DNA of 64,000 nucleotides. Origin: Aminobacter niigataensis (lineage in GTDB: Bacteria; Pseudomonadota; Alphaproteobacteria; Rhizobiales; Rhizobiaceae). The notes beneath the pieces are model-generated. The model ran no database searches and was not told where the DNA came from. It saw only the letters and a program-made list of their open reading frames with translations. The translations under genes and the position numbers were made by a program. Below are positions 37,900-48,901 of the stretch, in pieces. The stretch is from the NCBI RefSeq assembly GCF_014200015.1, contig NZ_JACHOT010000002.1, positions 496,001-560,000 on the forward strand, in the 5' to 3' direction. Each line of letters starts with the position of its first letter. Position 1 is the first letter of the stretch.

Positions 37900-39047
37900 G
37901 TCCTACCCTTCCGCACCACAACCGCATCCGCGTGGCTGACAACGAGATCGTCGCGATGGACCATCGCAGAACGCGCCTCGTAGCCAAGCACGGTTTCGAT
38001 TTCCGCCGTTTTCAGTCCAGCGATCCTTACGGCATCCGCTGCGTCATAGGCAACCAGCCCGCGCGCGATCTCGCGCCCCTCGGGCGCCAGGATCGCCACC
38101 GTATCGCCGCGCGAGAAATTGCCGCTGACCAGCTTCACGCCCGCCGGCAGCAGCGACTTTCCGGACAATAGCGCACCAACAGCACCGGCATCGACCGTCA
38201 GTCGGCCTGCCGGCTCGAGCTGGCCTGCGATCCAGGTCTTGTAACCCTTCACCGGATTGCCGCTCGGGCGGAAATAGGTGGCGCGCTCGCCGCGCTCGAT
38301 CGCCATCAGCGGCGACAGCCGCGTGCCGGCGGTGATGATCATCGCCGTGCCTGCGGCGGTGGCGATCTTGCCGGCGTCGAGCTTGGTGCGCATGCCGCCG
38401 CGCGACAGCTCGGAGGCTGCGGCACCGGCCATCGCCTCGATGTCGGGCGTGATGCGATCGACGACCGGAATGAACCTGGCGTTCGGATCATGCGCCGGCG
38501 GCGCGGTGTAGAGCCCGTCGATGTCGGACAAAAGCACCAGGAGATCGGCGCCCATCATGGTCGCCATGCGTGCAGCCAGCCGGTCGTTGTCGCCGTAGCG
38601 GATCTCGGTGGTGGCGACCGTGTCGTTCTCGTTGATGACGGGCACGGCCTTCATCTTGAGCAGCGTCGAGATGGTGGCGCGTGCATTGAGATAGCGCCGG
38701 CGCTCCTCGGTGTCGCCGAGCGTCACCAGGATCTGGCCCGACTTCATCCCCTTGCGCCCGAGCTCTTCCGCCCATGCGCTGGACAGCGCGATCTGGCCGA
38801 CGGCTGCCGCCGCCTGGCTCTCCTCGAGCTTCAGCGCACGCTTGCCAAGGCCCAAAATGGTGCGGCCTAGCGCGATGGCGCCCGAAGACACCACCAGCAC
38901 GTCGGCGCCTCTTTCTGCAAGCGTTGCAATGTCATCAGCCATCGAGGCCAGCCATTCGCGCTTGAGGCCGGTCGAACGATCGACCAGCAGCGCCGAACCG
39001 ATCTTGACGGTGATGCGCTTGTAGGTCCGCAGCGAAGGGATCGTCAT
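37893..39047 (-). CDS. proB: Glutamate 5-kinase
   Basis: A 384-residue kinase with an amino-acid kinase domain ([50 protein letters not shown]) and a C-terminal PUA domain (about residues 285-370; [20 protein letters not shown]). It phosphorylates glutamate for proline synthesis and is normally feedback-inhibited by proline. The ATG at 39047 lies ten bases after the obgE stop; a start 45 bases earlier would overlap obgE. Confidence 0.97.
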   Translation of the reverse strand: MTIPSLRTYKRITVKIGSALLVDRSTGLKREWLASMADDIATLAERGADVLVVSSGAIALGRTILGLGKRALKLEESQAAAAVGQIALSSAWAEELGRKGMKSGQILVTLGDTEERRRYLNARATISTLLKMKAVPVINENDTVATTEIRYGDNDRLAARMATMMGADLLVLLSDIDGLYTAPPAHDPNARFIPVVDRITPDIEAMAGAAASELSRGGMRTKLDAGKIATAAGTAMIITAGTRLSPLMAIERGERATYFRPSGNPVKGYKTWIAGQLEPAGRLTVDAGAVGALLSGKSLLPAGVKLVSGNFSRGDTVAILAPEGREIARGLVAYDAADAVRIAGLKTAEIETVLGYEARSAMVHRDDLVVSHADAVVVRKGRTC

Positions 39048-39057
39048 GTCGGTCGGC

Positions 39058-40116
<1,059 letters not shown>

Positions 40117-40209
40117 TTATTTCGTTGTTTCAGCGCACTTGCCATAGCGCAAGGCGCGGCGAAGGGCGAGAGCGGATTGGGCGCGGAGCCGCGCACGGAA
40201 AGGAAGTAG

Positions 40210-41070
40210 ATGAAACTGGTCACCTACAACACCCAATATGGTGTCGGTCGCGACGGACGCTACGACCTCGGGCGCATTGCCGCCGCGGTCGAAGGTGCCG
40301 ACATCGTCGCGCTGCAGGAGGTGACCCGCAACTTCATGCGCAACAATGGCGCCGACATGGTCGAGGGTCTGGCGAGGCTGCTGCCCGACTACTTCCACGT
40401 CTATGGCGTCGCCATGGACATCGACTTCGGCATGGTCGGCGACGACGGCAAGCCGGCAAACAAACGGCTGCAGTTCGGCAACATGGTGCTGTCGCGCTGG
40501 CCGATCGTGGCGTCGCGCAACCTGCTTCTGCCGCGCAGCCGGCGCTTGAGCCGCGGCAACCTGCAGCGCGCGGCGCTGGAAGCGCTCGTCATGGCGCCGT
40601 CCGGTCCGTTGCGCGTCTATTCGGTGCATCTCGACCACGTCAATCTCGAAGAGAGGATCGCGCAGATCCGCCACCTCAAGGAGCGGGTCTACGCCTATCC
40701 GATGGAAGGCGGCGCCATCTCGGGCGCTGTCGAATACGGCTTTCCCGAGCTCCCCTGCCCGGAAGAATTCATATTGATGGGCGACTTCAACATGGTCCCC
40801 GGCTCGCCCGAACATGTCGTCATGGCCGGCGCGCCCGACCCGGTGGAGGGCACCCAGATCGTCGCCCACCACCCTGTCGACGCCTATGCGCTGGCAGGCG
40901 GCGTTCCGGACGGATCGGTCTCCTGGACCGACACGACCCATCCGGAAAAATCCCGCCTCATCGACTACGCCTTCGTCCAGGCCGGCCTCGCCGCCAGGGT
41001 CAAATCCATCCGCATCGACAAAGATGCGCAAGGCTCCGACCACCAGCCGGTGTGGCTCGAACTGGCCTAG
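40210..41070 (+). CDS. Endonuclease/exonuclease/phosphatase family protein
   Basis: A 286-residue EEP-fold hydrolase. MKLVTYNTQYGVGRDGRYDL is the start of the fold; the metal-binding Glu is in IVALQEVTRN; MGDFNMVPGS carries the catalytic Asp and Asn; and GSDHQPVWLEL provides the Asp-His pair. These proteins cleave phosphodiesters or phosphomonoesters in nucleic acids, inositol phosphates or phospholipids; no signal peptide is seen, so it is probably cytoplasmic. It is the only rightward gene among leftward housekeeping genes. The substrate is unknown. Confidence 0.88.
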   Translation: MKLVTYNTQYGVGRDGRYDLGRIAAAVEGADIVALQEVTRNFMRNNGADMVEGLARLLPDYFHVYGVAMDIDFGMVGDDGKPANKRLQFGNMVLSRWPIVASRNLLLPRSRRLSRGNLQRAALEALVMAPSGPLRVYSVHLDHVNLEERIAQIRHLKERVYAYPMEGGAISGAVEYGFPELPCPEEFILMGDFNMVPGSPEHVVMAGAPDPVEGTQIVAHHPVDAYALAGGVPDGSVSWTDTTHPEKSRLIDYAFVQAGLAARVKSIRIDKDAQGSDHQPVWLELA

Positions 41071-41078
41071 CGCTCACC

Positions 41079-41666
41079 TCAGCTGCGTGCCCAAGACCTG
41101 AGGCTCGCCCAGGTCTTGCGGTCGAGGCGGTAGCGCTCGACCGGCACCTGGCCGGCGACGATCGAGTTCAGCATGCCCTGCCCGGCATACTGGAAGCCGC
41201 ACTTGTGGATGACGCGGCGCGACGCCGGGTTGATGACCCGGCACGAGACGTTGAGCACGTTGACGTCGGTCGCACGGAAGGCGAGATCGACCAGCGCGTG
41301 CGCCGCCTCGGTGGCGTAGCCATGCTTCCAGTGGGGTTCGCCGATCCAGTAGCCGAGTTCGAGGCCGCGGTCGGTGTAGTTGAGCCCGGCCGAACCGACG
41401 AAGGCACCGGTGTCGGCAAGCGTGATCGCGTAGACCACGCCACCGCGCTGGCCGCGCGCCATCGACAGGAAAGCACGCGCTTCGGCTTCGCCGTAGGGGT
41501 GCGGCATGCGCGACAGCATTTCGGCGACGTGCCGGTTGTCGGCAAGCTGCACCAGCTCGGGGACGTCGTCCTCGTGCGGCGGCCGCAGCACCAGCCGTTC
41601 TGTCAGCAGTATCGGGCAGTCGATCGACAGTCTTTCGTCTTCGACGTCGTCCTTCTCGGCAACCAT
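41079..41666 (-). CDS. GNAT family N-acetyltransferase (RimJ/RimL-like)
   Basis: A 195-residue acetyltransferase. TERLVLRPPHEDDVPELVQL is the typical N-terminal strand-helix of RimJ/RimL-type GNAT enzymes, and the acetyl-CoA loop area reads LELGYWIGEPHWKHGYATEA; VINPASRRVIHKCGFQ is also characteristic. It transfers acetyl to an amine, possibly a protein N-terminus, but the target is unknown. The ATG at 41666 has GGAGG upstream. It follows the rpmA terminator. Confidence 0.88.
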   Translation of the reverse strand: MVAEKDDVEDERLSIDCPILLTERLVLRPPHEDDVPELVQLADNRHVAEMLSRMPHPYGEAEARAFLSMARGQRGGVVYAITLADTGAFVGSAGLNYTDRGLELGYWIGEPHWKHGYATEAAHALVDLAFRATDVNVLNVSCRVINPASRRVIHKCGFQYAGQGMLNSIVAGQVPVERYRLDRKTWASLRSWARS

Positions 41667-41686
41667 GTCAAATATCCTCCAGGAAA

Positions 41687-41718
41687 TGAAAAAGGGGAGA
41701 TGGCGACCCATCTCCCCT
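41687..41718 (-). terminator. Terminator of the rplU-rpmA operon
   Basis: On the minus strand, an 11-bp stem (AGGGGAGATGG at 41693-41703 with CCATCTCCCCT at 41708-41718), a 4-base loop and a T-tract follow the rpmA stop. It also sits just before the GNAT ribosome site, so GNAT expression needs readthrough or its own promoter. Confidence 0.88.
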
Positions 41719-41787
41719 GATCCTTTTCCTGGCTTGGCCAGACACCGGTTCCCGAGATGGGGCGCCGGTGTTGTAGTGCGGAACCGG

Positions 41788-42057
41788 CTACTCCGCGGCC
41801 TTGAGAATCGGATTAACCGATACGTAGGTTCGGCCATTGGCTTTTTTATTGAAGGTCACGGCGCCGGCTTCGAGCGCAAAAAGGGTGTGATCCTTGCCCA
41901 TGCCGACGTTGACGCCGGGATGCCAGGTGGTGCCGCGTTGACGAACGATAATGTTGCCGGGAATCACGGCTTCGCTGCCGAACTTCTTGACGCCAAGGCG
42001 CTTGGATTCTGAATCGCGACCGTTGCGCGACGAACCGCCAGCTTTTTTATGTGCCAT
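41788..42057 (-). CDS. rpmA: 50S ribosomal protein L27
   Basis: An 89-residue protein beginning [20 protein letters not shown], the conserved N-terminus that reaches the peptidyl-transferase centre, with [17 protein letters not shown] and [15 protein letters not shown] following. It lies 25 bases after rplU, the universal arrangement. Confidence 0.98.
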   Translation of the reverse strand: MAHKKAGGSSRNGRDSESKRLGVKKFGSEAVIPGNIIVRQRGTTWHPGVNVGMGKDHTLFALEAGAVTFNKKANGRTYVSVNPILKAAE

Positions 42058-42082
42058 GGATGTTCTCCTTCAGTCGCTCTGA

Positions 42083-42514
42083 TTACTCTGATTCCGCGAC
42101 GGCTGCAGCCTTTTTCGGCGCTGCCTTCTTCGCGGGCTTCTCTGCGGCGTCTTCGGCCACGGCATCGATCTTGGCTGCCGCCTTCTTCGAAGGCTTCGCA
42201 CCGCCCGTCAGAATCTCGGCGATCCGGACAGTGGTCAGGTGCTGGCGATGGCCGCGCGAACGGCGCGAGTTCTGGCGACGACGCTTCTTGAAGGCGATGA
42301 CGGTCTTGGCGCGGCCCTGCTCGACCACTTCCGCCGTCACCACGGCGCCGGCCACGAAGGGCGCGCCGATCTCTGCGTTGTCGCCTTCGCCAACGGCGAG
42401 CACTTCGACGAATTCAACGGTATCGCCGGCGACGCCGACGAGCTTCTCGATCTTGATCACATCATTGGCGGCAACGCGGTACTGCTTGCCGCCCGTTTTG
42501 ATGACTGCGAACAT
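42083..42514 (-). CDS. rplU: 50S ribosomal protein L21 with Ala/Lys-rich tail
   Basis: A 143-residue protein. The first 100 residues are standard L21 ([39 protein letters not shown]). A tail of about 40 residues rich in Ala and Lys ([20 protein letters not shown] at the end) follows, which is common in alphaproteobacterial L21. The ATG at 42514 has AAAGG upstream. It heads the rplU-rpmA operon. Confidence 0.98.
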   Translation of the reverse strand: MFAVIKTGGKQYRVAANDVIKIEKLVGVAGDTVEFVEVLAVGEGDNAEIGAPFVAGAVVTAEVVEQGRAKTVIAFKKRRRQNSRRSRGHRQHLTTVRIAEILTGGAKPSKKAAAKIDAVAEDAAEKPAKKAAPKKAAAVAESE

Positions 42515-42991
42515 TTTATGCCTTTCGCTGTTCGGTCGACCTTGTTGAACCACTTGAAGCGGTCCCGGCCGTCTTTTTGTCAGTCGTTACGGGTTCAAAA
42601 CAAACGGCGCAGAGAATCCTCCACGCCGAATGCAGGGCGTCCCGTAACCGAAGGTTGCTATCGAGTCAAGGCAAACAGGCCGGAAAATGGCCTTCCGGCG
42701 GCATAGCACGGCTGATCCCGATATGGCATCACCGAGAATGCCACCTTTTGGATACGCGCTCGAACCGCAAGGAACAAGCCAACCGGGCACCCCTGGAACC
42801 GGTGCAGGCGAGACTTTAGAACGAGTTACGCCGCCACTGTCGCCAGATTGCCCGGACATCTGACGCAGCGTCCTGCAGGCCAATTCGGAGCCACCGGAAA
42901 AGACGCGCGACGACAGGCATATTTGGCCTTGTGCGACAGGCGATGAGCCGCTATCTAGTGCGCCGCGCCGGCAACGGCCGATCACGACCGC
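42515..42991. other. Region between rplU and tRNA-Ser
   Basis: This 477-base gap must carry the leftward rplU promoter and the rightward tRNA promoter. No protein gene is supported: the longest open frame, on the minus strand, runs through the antisense of the tRNA and reads as a familiar spurious protein. No clear L21-leader structure was recognised. Confidence 0.6.
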
Positions 42992-43081
42992 GGAGAGGTG
43001 GCAGAGTGGTCGAATGCACCGCACTCGAAATGCGGCATGGGTGCAAGCCCATCGGGGGTTCGAATCCCTCCCTCTCCGCCA
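42992..43081 (+). tRNA. tRNA-Ser (CGA anticodon)
   Basis: A 90-base sequence including an encoded CCA. The acceptor stem pairs GGAGAGG (42992-42998) with CCTCTCC (43071-43077); discriminator G at 43078; CCA at 43079-43081. The anticodon stem CCGCA/TGCGG holds the 7-base loop CTCGAAA, giving anticodon CGA for UCG codons. The long variable arm (ATGGGTGCAAGCCCAT region) is class II, as expected for serine, and the T-arm has GGGGGTTCGAATCCCTC. tRNA-Ser genes are frequent integration sites, and accessory genes follow. Confidence 0.95.
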
Positions 43082-43185
43082 TTGCCTTCTGAGGCCATTA
43101 AGCGACATCAAATCAATCGTTTAAGGGCGAGGCTAAATGCCTTGTGTCCCTAAGATTGACGCAATTAACTTGATCTGCGCCTTTT

Positions 43186-43374
43186 TCAGCGCCGTTTCAT
43201 CCTTTTCCCGCTCTGTGCCGCTTGCCGGGCGTCGGCAGCTCCCGACTCGATCCTCTCGATGAACGCCTCCCACCACTTCAAGGCAGCAGAGACGGCTTCG
43301 GCCGGATCATATAGTTCGGTCCCGACGAGGATATTGGTTACGGCCATCTCTGACTTGCTATCCTCCGATGGCAT
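43186..43374 (-). CDS. Hypothetical small protein
   Basis: An open frame of 62 codons (MPSEDSKSEMAVTNILVGTE at the start, a central WWEAFIERIE helix and a basic GKRMKRR tail). It looks protein-like but has no properly spaced ribosome site and no recognised family. It lies between the tRNA and an IS3 transposase remnant, so it may be a leftover of mobile DNA or not a gene at all. Confidence 0.25.
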   Translation of the reverse strand: MPSEDSKSEMAVTNILVGTELYDPAEAVSAALKWWEAFIERIESGAADARQAAQSGKRMKRR

Positions 43375-43396
43375 CGGGAGCAGCGGTATCGGTTCC

Positions 43397-43501
43397 TGGA
43401 TCGATTATTACAATCGGCGACGCCCACACTCATCCTTCAACGGCAGGACACCCGATGAGGACTATGCTACCACCACCACGACGGACCAATTGGCGGCGTA
43501 G
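43397..43501 (+). pseudogene. IS3-family transposase (OrfB) C-terminal fragment
   Basis: The last 34 codons read WIDYYNRRRPHSSFNGRTPD then EDYA and a short Thr-rich tail before a stop. YNxxRPHSSxxGRTPxE is the conserved end of the rve-type integrase domain in IS3 transposases. Everything upstream of this (DDE residues, helix-turn-helix) is missing, so it is an inactive remnant. It marks past insertion-sequence activity next to tRNA-Ser, at the left edge of the accessory region. No flanking inverted repeats were identified. Confidence 0.75.
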
Positions 43502-43595
43502 AAACACCCCAGATTCACCTTAGCCAAGCCGCCAAACGGTCTCACCGGCGGACCGCCGCAAACTGCCTGGCTAGTCGTTCGGTCAAGGGCTCGGT

Positions 43596-45410
43596 CTAGC
43601 ACCGCACCTGCACAAAATGGTCTTTGCTGACTTCCTTGTAGACGCTCTTAGGCGGCACAAATCCGGGTATCCGGAAGGGGCTTTTGATCTCCTCGACTTC
43701 GGTATTGCGGCGCATGCGGCGGCGGGAGGGGTCTGGGACGGGAACGGCGGCCATCAGCTTCTTGGTATAGGAGTGCTGCGGCGCCTCGAAGACCGCGCTG
43801 CGCGGCCCGATCTCGACGATCTCGCCGAGATACATCACCGCGACGCGATGGCTGACGCGCTCCACGACCGCCATGTCGTGACTGATGAAGAGGTAGGCGA
43901 GCCCGAGGCTTTCCTGAAGCTCCATCAAAAGGTTGCACACTTGCGCCTTGATCGACACGTCAAGCGCGGAGACCGCCTCATCGGCAATGATCACCTTGGG
44001 ATCCAGCATCAGCGCACGGGCTATGCAGATACGCTGACGCTGGCCACCGGAGAATTCGTGCGGCAAACGGCTCATCATGGTCGGCAAAAGGCCCACTCGG
44101 TGCATGAGTGCGGCCGTCTTGTCCCGCGCCTCGGCCTTGCCGCCGAGCTTCTGTTCGAGGAAGGGTTCGGCGATGGAGGCGCCGATCGGAATGCGCGGGT
44201 TGAGGCTGGCGAAGGGATCCTGAAACACCATTTGCACGGCCCGCCTCGCCGACTTTAGCGCTTCTCTGTCGGTGGCACCGACCTCCTGTCCATTGACCAG
44301 CACCGTGCCGGAAAACGGTTTCGTCAACCGTAGGATGGTGCGACCGGTCGTGGACTTGCCGCAGCCGGATTCGCCGACCAGCGACAGCGTTTCGCCCGGC
44401 TGGAGCGAGAAGGAAACATTCTCGACGGCATGAACCGCCCCCGTGACCTTCGAGAACAGTCCGCTGCGCACGGCGAAACGCGTGGTCAGGTTCTTTACCT
44501 CTAGCACCGCCGGTTTGTCCGCAACCGGCGGCGCCGCTTCTCGCTCCGCACCGCGCGAACCCGTCGCGGTGTCGATCAGGCCAAAAGTGGAGGGCAGAGC
44601 ACGGCCCGCCATGGACCCGAGCCTCGGTACGGCCGCGAGAAGCGCGCGCGTGTAGGGATGGCGACCATTGCCGAATATCTCTGCGGTCGGTCCGTCCTCC
44701 ACCACGTCGCCACGCAGCATGACGAGCGTGCGGTCAGCGACTTCCGCCACCACGCCCATGTCGTGGGTGATGAAAAGAACCGCCATGCCGGTTTCTTCCT
44801 GCAGTTCCTTGACGAGGTCGAGGATCTGGCCCTGGATCGTCACATCGAGAGCCGTTGTCGGCTCGTCGGCGATGAGCAGCTTCGGCCGCGTCGCAAGCGC
44901 CATGGCGATCATCACGCGCTGCCGCTGGCCGCCGGAAAGCTTGTGCGGATAGACGTCGTAACGCTCCTTCGCATTGGGAAGGCGCACCTTCTCGAACAGG
45001 CGGATCGTTTCCTGCCGGGCCTCGGCAGAGCCGATGGAAAGATGACCGCGAATGGCTTCGGCGATCTGCTCGCCCACTGTCATCATCGGGTTGAGCGATG
45101 TCATCGGCTCCTGGAAGATCATGGCAATGTCACCCCCGCGGACCTTTCGCATCTCCTGCTCCGGCAGCGCCAGCAAATCACGACCCGCAAGTCGGATTTC
45201 ACCCTCGATGCGGCTGCCGCGCGGTGGCAGGAGCCGCATGACGGACAGCGAGGTCACGCTCTTGCCCGATCCGCTTTCCCCGACGATGGCGAGCGTCTCG
45301 CCCGCCGCGACGTCGAAACCGATATTGCGGACGACCGGCGTCCAGGGCGAATAGATGTCGGGCCGGAACGATGTGGTGAGGTCGCGGACGGATAGAACAG
45401 GCTTCGTCAT
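43596..45410 (-). CDS. Fused peptide-type ABC importer ATP-binding protein (GsiA-like)
   Basis: A 604-residue protein with two complete ATPase halves: the first (about 1-270) has Walker [10 protein letters not shown] and signature LSGGQRQRV; the second (about 310-560) has [18 protein letters not shown] and Walker [13 protein letters not shown]. Each is followed by the oligopeptide-transporter C-terminal motif ([24 protein letters not shown]). This is DppD and DppF fused, the layout of GsiA. It powers the two permeases upstream in the operon. The ATG at 45410 precedes the first domain directly. It is the last gene of the leftward operon. Confidence 0.93.
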   Translation of the reverse strand: MTKPVLSVRDLTTSFRPDIYSPWTPVVRNIGFDVAAGETLAIVGESGSGKSVTSLSVMRLLPPRGSRIEGEIRLAGRDLLALPEQEMRKVRGGDIAMIFQEPMTSLNPMMTVGEQIAEAIRGHLSIGSAEARQETIRLFEKVRLPNAKERYDVYPHKLSGGQRQRVMIAMALATRPKLLIADEPTTALDVTIQGQILDLVKELQEETGMAVLFITHDMGVVAEVADRTLVMLRGDVVEDGPTAEIFGNGRHPYTRALLAAVPRLGSMAGRALPSTFGLIDTATGSRGAEREAAPPVADKPAVLEVKNLTTRFAVRSGLFSKVTGAVHAVENVSFSLQPGETLSLVGESGCGKSTTGRTILRLTKPFSGTVLVNGQEVGATDREALKSARRAVQMVFQDPFASLNPRIPIGASIAEPFLEQKLGGKAEARDKTAALMHRVGLLPTMMSRLPHEFSGGQRQRICIARALMLDPKVIIADEAVSALDVSIKAQVCNLLMELQESLGLAYLFISHDMAVVERVSHRVAVMYLGEIVEIGPRSAVFEAPQHSYTKKLMAAVPVPDPSRRRMRRNTEVEEIKSPFRIPGFVPPKSVYKEVSKDHFVQVRC

Positions 45411-45457
45411 TCGGGTGGCCCTATCTTCGGTGGGTTGCCATACGGTCCGGAGAACAA

Positions 45458-46321
45458 TCACATCCGGCGTGACATGCGTGGATCGAGAAGATCGCGCAGT
45501 CCGTCGCCCAGCATGTTGACGCTGAGGACGACGAGGGCGAGCGCGAAACCCGGCGCGAACACCGTCCAGGGCGCGCGCGGCAGATACATGCGCGACTGGG
45601 CGATCATGCTTCCCCAGGTCGGTGTTTCAGGCGGCACGCCTGCGCCGAGGAAAGAAAGGGTCGATTCCACGATGATCGCCGAGGCGCAAATATAGGTTGC
45701 CTGCACGATGAGCGGCGGCACTGTCGAAGGCAGGATGTGCCGCACGAGGATGACAGGGAGCCGCGTTCCACCAACCTGCGCCGCCTCGACATAGGGCGCC
45801 TCGCGCACCGAAAGCACTACGGAGCGCACGAGGCGCACGACCCGGGGTATCTCCGGAATGACGATGGCGAGCATGACAACGCCGACCGAGGCGCGCATGA
45901 CGGCCACCAGCGCGATAGCAAGCAGGATGGCGGGAATTGCCATCAGCGCGTCCATAACCCGCATGATGACCGGGTCGGCCTTGCGGAAATAACCCGCGAT
46001 CATGCCGATCACCACGCCAATGGCGATAGAGGAGACTGCAACGACGATGCCGACCGCAAGCGAGACTCGCGCGCCGTGAACAACCCGTGCAAAGACGTCG
46101 CGTCCGAGATGGTCGGTGCCGAGCCAGTAGCGCGCCGAGGGTGACTGGAGCCGCTCGGACGGCATCATCGTTGCAGGATCGCCAGCGAAAAAGGGTGCCA
46201 GCAGCGCGGCAAGCGCGATGGCGGCGAGAACCGTACCGCCGGCAATCATCGTGGGATGGCGGCGCAGGAACCGTGGGATTCCCGCCCGGACGGGGGGAGC
46301 CAACTGAGCGGCATTCGTCAT
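45458..46321 (-). CDS. Peptide-type ABC transporter permease (DppC-like)
   Basis: A 287-residue permease. The N-terminal polar segment and helix (MIAGGTVLAAIALAALLAPF) are followed by SARYWLGTDHLGRDVFARVV, the signature of DppC/OppC proteins, and the ATPase-coupling loop around YVEAAQVGGTRLPVILVRHI. About six helices are predicted. It pairs with the DppB-like permease 16 bases upstream. Confidence 0.93.
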   Translation of the reverse strand: MTNAAQLAPPVRAGIPRFLRRHPTMIAGGTVLAAIALAALLAPFFAGDPATMMPSERLQSPSARYWLGTDHLGRDVFARVVHGARVSLAVGIVVAVSSIAIGVVIGMIAGYFRKADPVIMRVMDALMAIPAILLAIALVAVMRASVGVVMLAIVIPEIPRVVRLVRSVVLSVREAPYVEAAQVGGTRLPVILVRHILPSTVPPLIVQATYICASAIIVESTLSFLGAGVPPETPTWGSMIAQSRMYLPRAPWTVFAPGFALALVVLSVNMLGDGLRDLLDPRMSRRM

Positions 46322-46337
46322 TCTTGGCGACCTTTCG

Positions 46338-47279
46338 TCAGTAGCGGATGCGGGGGTCGATCAGCGTGTAGGACAGATCGGTGGCGAGGTTCACGAACAC
46401 GTAGATGCCGGAGAAGACCAGGATGACGCCCTGGATCACCGGGTAGTCGCGGCGGGCAATGGCATCGACGACGAGGCGGCCGACGCCCGGAATGTTGAAC
46501 ACCGTTTCCGTCACCACCACGCCGCCGATAAGCAGCGCGATGCCGATACCGATCACGGTGGCGATGGGCACCCCGGCATTGCGCAGCGCGTGTTTGACGA
46601 GAATGCGCGGCACGGCCACGCCCTTGGCGCGTGCTGTGCGGATGAAGTCCTCCGACAGGACCTCGAGCATGCTCGTGCGGGTGATGCGGGCGATCAGCGC
46701 GGTGTAGGTCATGCCGAGCGTCACCGAAGGCAATATGAGGTTGCGCGCCCAGGGCCAGATCCCCTCGCTGATCGGCGTGAAGCCCTGTACCGGCAACAGT
46801 TTCCACTCGATGGCGAAAAGCCAGCTCAGCATGTAGCCGAGGACGAAGGCCGGTAGCGAAAACCCCATGACCGAAAACAGCATGAGGATCCGATCGACCG
46901 TCGTGCCGGCCCGGTGCGCGGCTATGACGCCAAAAGCGATGGCGATCGGCACCGCGAAGGCTAGGGTCGCGATCGCCAGCGATACCGTGGCCTCCATGCG
47001 CTGCATGATCAGCTGAGCCACCGGTTCGTTGGAATAGATCGACACGCCGAGGTCGCCTTGCACGACATCGCCCATCCAGCGGAGGAATTGCACCGGCAGG
47101 GGATCGTCAAGGCCGAGCATCTGTCTCAGCTGCGCGATCTGTTCGGGCGTAGCATTGTCGCCGGCAATCACCGCCGCGGGATCGCCGGGCGCGAGATGCA
47201 GCAGCACGAAGACCATGAGGCCGACCAACCCCATCACAATCAGCGTCGCGCCCAGCCGGCGCAGAATATAGATGATCAT
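46338..47279 (-). CDS. Peptide-type ABC transporter permease (DppB-like)
   Basis: A 313-residue permease. MIIYILRRLGATLIVMGLVG and the following FVLLHLAPGDPAAV are typical DppB/OppB openings; the coupling loop reads FIRTARAKGVAVPRILVKHA. About six helices are predicted. It lies 24 bases after the M81 metallopeptidase gene, in one operon with the other transporter parts. Confidence 0.93.
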   Translation of the reverse strand: MIIYILRRLGATLIVMGLVGLMVFVLLHLAPGDPAAVIAGDNATPEQIAQLRQMLGLDDPLPVQFLRWMGDVVQGDLGVSIYSNEPVAQLIMQRMEATVSLAIATLAFAVPIAIAFGVIAAHRAGTTVDRILMLFSVMGFSLPAFVLGYMLSWLFAIEWKLLPVQGFTPISEGIWPWARNLILPSVTLGMTYTALIARITRTSMLEVLSEDFIRTARAKGVAVPRILVKHALRNAGVPIATVIGIGIALLIGGVVVTETVFNIPGVGRLVVDAIARRDYPVIQGVILVFSGIYVFVNLATDLSYTLIDPRIRY

Positions 47280-47303
47280 GCGCGCGTCCTTTTCGATTGA
47301 AAC

Positions 47304-48782
47304 TCAGACCAGCTGTCGCCCCTCGACTTCGCCGTCCAGCGGCCAGATCGGCCGGATCACCTTTTTCCAGGGGTGGCGGCGGTAGTCGGTCGGCAGCAGG
47401 CCGTCGCCGGTCGCGTAGATCACCTCCTCCGAGATCGGGGCGAAGGCGGCGTGGAAATGCTGGTTGGACTTGACCACCAGCAACCGTTCGCCACGCGGGT
47501 CGATGCCGAGATTGGCGAAGAAGTCGATCCCCATCGCCTGACAGCGGTTGGACACCAGCACCGCGCCTACTCCTTCCAGGGTACGAATGCCGACCGCGTC
47601 GCCGAGATCCACCGGAGAGCCTGCGAAGGTCTGCTGCGCGCCGGGCACGCAGGCGAGCACCTCCACCTCCGCATCGATGGGCTGGGCGGAGGCCCAGCAG
47701 GCCTTGCCACCGAAGCGCAGCTTGATCCGCGCGCCCGGACCGGCGTCGAAGGCAAGGCGTACGGCCATCGGATCCCAGATAGGTCCGACCGAGGCGGAGG
47801 AAACGCCGCCCGTGATAAGCAGCCTCAGGAAAGTGGTGTTGTCGGACGGCGCACCGCCACCGGCATTGTCGGAAGTGTCGGCAATCGTCACCGGCTTCGA
47901 AGCGCCGGCCGCAATCTCCAGAGCGCGGGCGACCGCTGCCGACGGTTCGAGGAAGCGTTGAGCGGAGATTTCCTTGATCGCCGCCATTTCCTCGCCGAAT
48001 TCGCGGGCAAGGCGGTCGCCCAGCGGCTTGTTGCCATCGGTGATGACGAGAACGCGCGCACCGTTGTCCGGCACATCACCGGAGGGGAAGCCATGACCGA
48101 GCGAAATTGAAAGGACGCCGTCCTTGCCTTCCAGCGCCATTGCCTTGTCGACGATACCGCGCATGGGCTGCGTCGTCGTCGGATAGGAGGCGATGACGCG
48201 GGTGTCCCACAGTGATTTCACCGGGCGGATCTGCTTGCGGATCGTCGCGAGAACGAGGCTGACGACCTCCTCGCCGCGTTCGACGAAGTCGGTATGCGGA
48301 TACTCCTTGTAGAGGACGATGATGTCGGCGAGTTCGCAACGCTTCACCGTAAAATGGCAGTGAGGATCGAGCTCGACGCCGATCACCGCGTCCGGCCCCG
48401 CTATGCGGCGCACATGTTCGAGAAGGTCGCCCTCGCAATCGTCGTAGCCGTCGGCGACCATCGCGCCGTGCAACGTGAGGATCACGCCGTCCAGGGGCAA
48501 AGCGGCCGACAGTTGCTCGAGGATTTCGGCGCGAATGCGCTCATACGCATCCCGGGTCGCCGTGCCGTTCGGCGTCGACCAGAAACAGGACCCTGGAATG
48601 AATGTGTAGCCCTCGGCTTCGGCACGGCGGCGGGCCACCCAGAAGGCGGCGGTCTGCATGGTGGGCTCGGCGGGATGTTCGCCGGGCCGCCAGGCCTGCT
48701 CGGCGAGAAAGGTCTGGTAGCTGGTCGCCATCGGCGAGAATGTGTTGGCTTCGAGTGACAGACAGGCGGAGAAGATGCGCAT
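47304..48782 (-). CDS. M81 family metallopeptidase (MlrC/microcystinase-like)
   Basis: A 492-residue protein. RIFSACLSLEANTFSP at the N-terminus, LDGVILTLHGAMVADGYDD, VIGVELDPHCHFTV and the C-terminal part (GIDFFANLGIDPRGERLLVVK then SNQHFHAAFAPI) match the M81/MlrC family, named for the last step of microcystin breakdown but widespread in bacteria with unknown peptide-like substrates. It is encoded between the binding-protein gene and the permeases, so it probably acts on what the transporter brings in. The ATG at 48782 begins the conserved fold; 70 upstream codons are not conserved-looking. Confidence 0.85.
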   Translation of the reverse strand: MRIFSACLSLEANTFSPMATSYQTFLAEQAWRPGEHPAEPTMQTAAFWVARRRAEAEGYTFIPGSCFWSTPNGTATRDAYERIRAEILEQLSAALPLDGVILTLHGAMVADGYDDCEGDLLEHVRRIAGPDAVIGVELDPHCHFTVKRCELADIIVLYKEYPHTDFVERGEEVVSLVLATIRKQIRPVKSLWDTRVIASYPTTTQPMRGIVDKAMALEGKDGVLSISLGHGFPSGDVPDNGARVLVITDGNKPLGDRLAREFGEEMAAIKEISAQRFLEPSAAVARALEIAAGASKPVTIADTSDNAGGGAPSDNTTFLRLLITGGVSSASVGPIWDPMAVRLAFDAGPGARIKLRFGGKACWASAQPIDAEVEVLACVPGAQQTFAGSPVDLGDAVGIRTLEGVGAVLVSNRCQAMGIDFFANLGIDPRGERLLVVKSNQHFHAAFAPISEEVIYATGDGLLPTDYRRHPWKKVIRPIWPLDGEVEGRQLV

Positions 48783-48901
48783 AGGCTTAAAACCTTGACT
48801 GGAAAAACTCGGATTCGCTGACAGAATCCGCAGACGCCTTTGGTTAAAACAGGGGGGCTTGTCGGCGGCATGGAACCGGGCGCGGTTCCATGCCGAGCGC
48901 G

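Noticed and set aside
36544-37983. A 479-codon plus-strand frame opposite proA
   Set aside because: It is antisense to a certain gene, with shadow-type composition.
42587-43111. A 174-codon minus-strand frame across tRNA-Ser
   Set aside because: It reads through the antisense of the tRNA (GRDSNPRWACTHAAF), a familiar spurious protein in databases.
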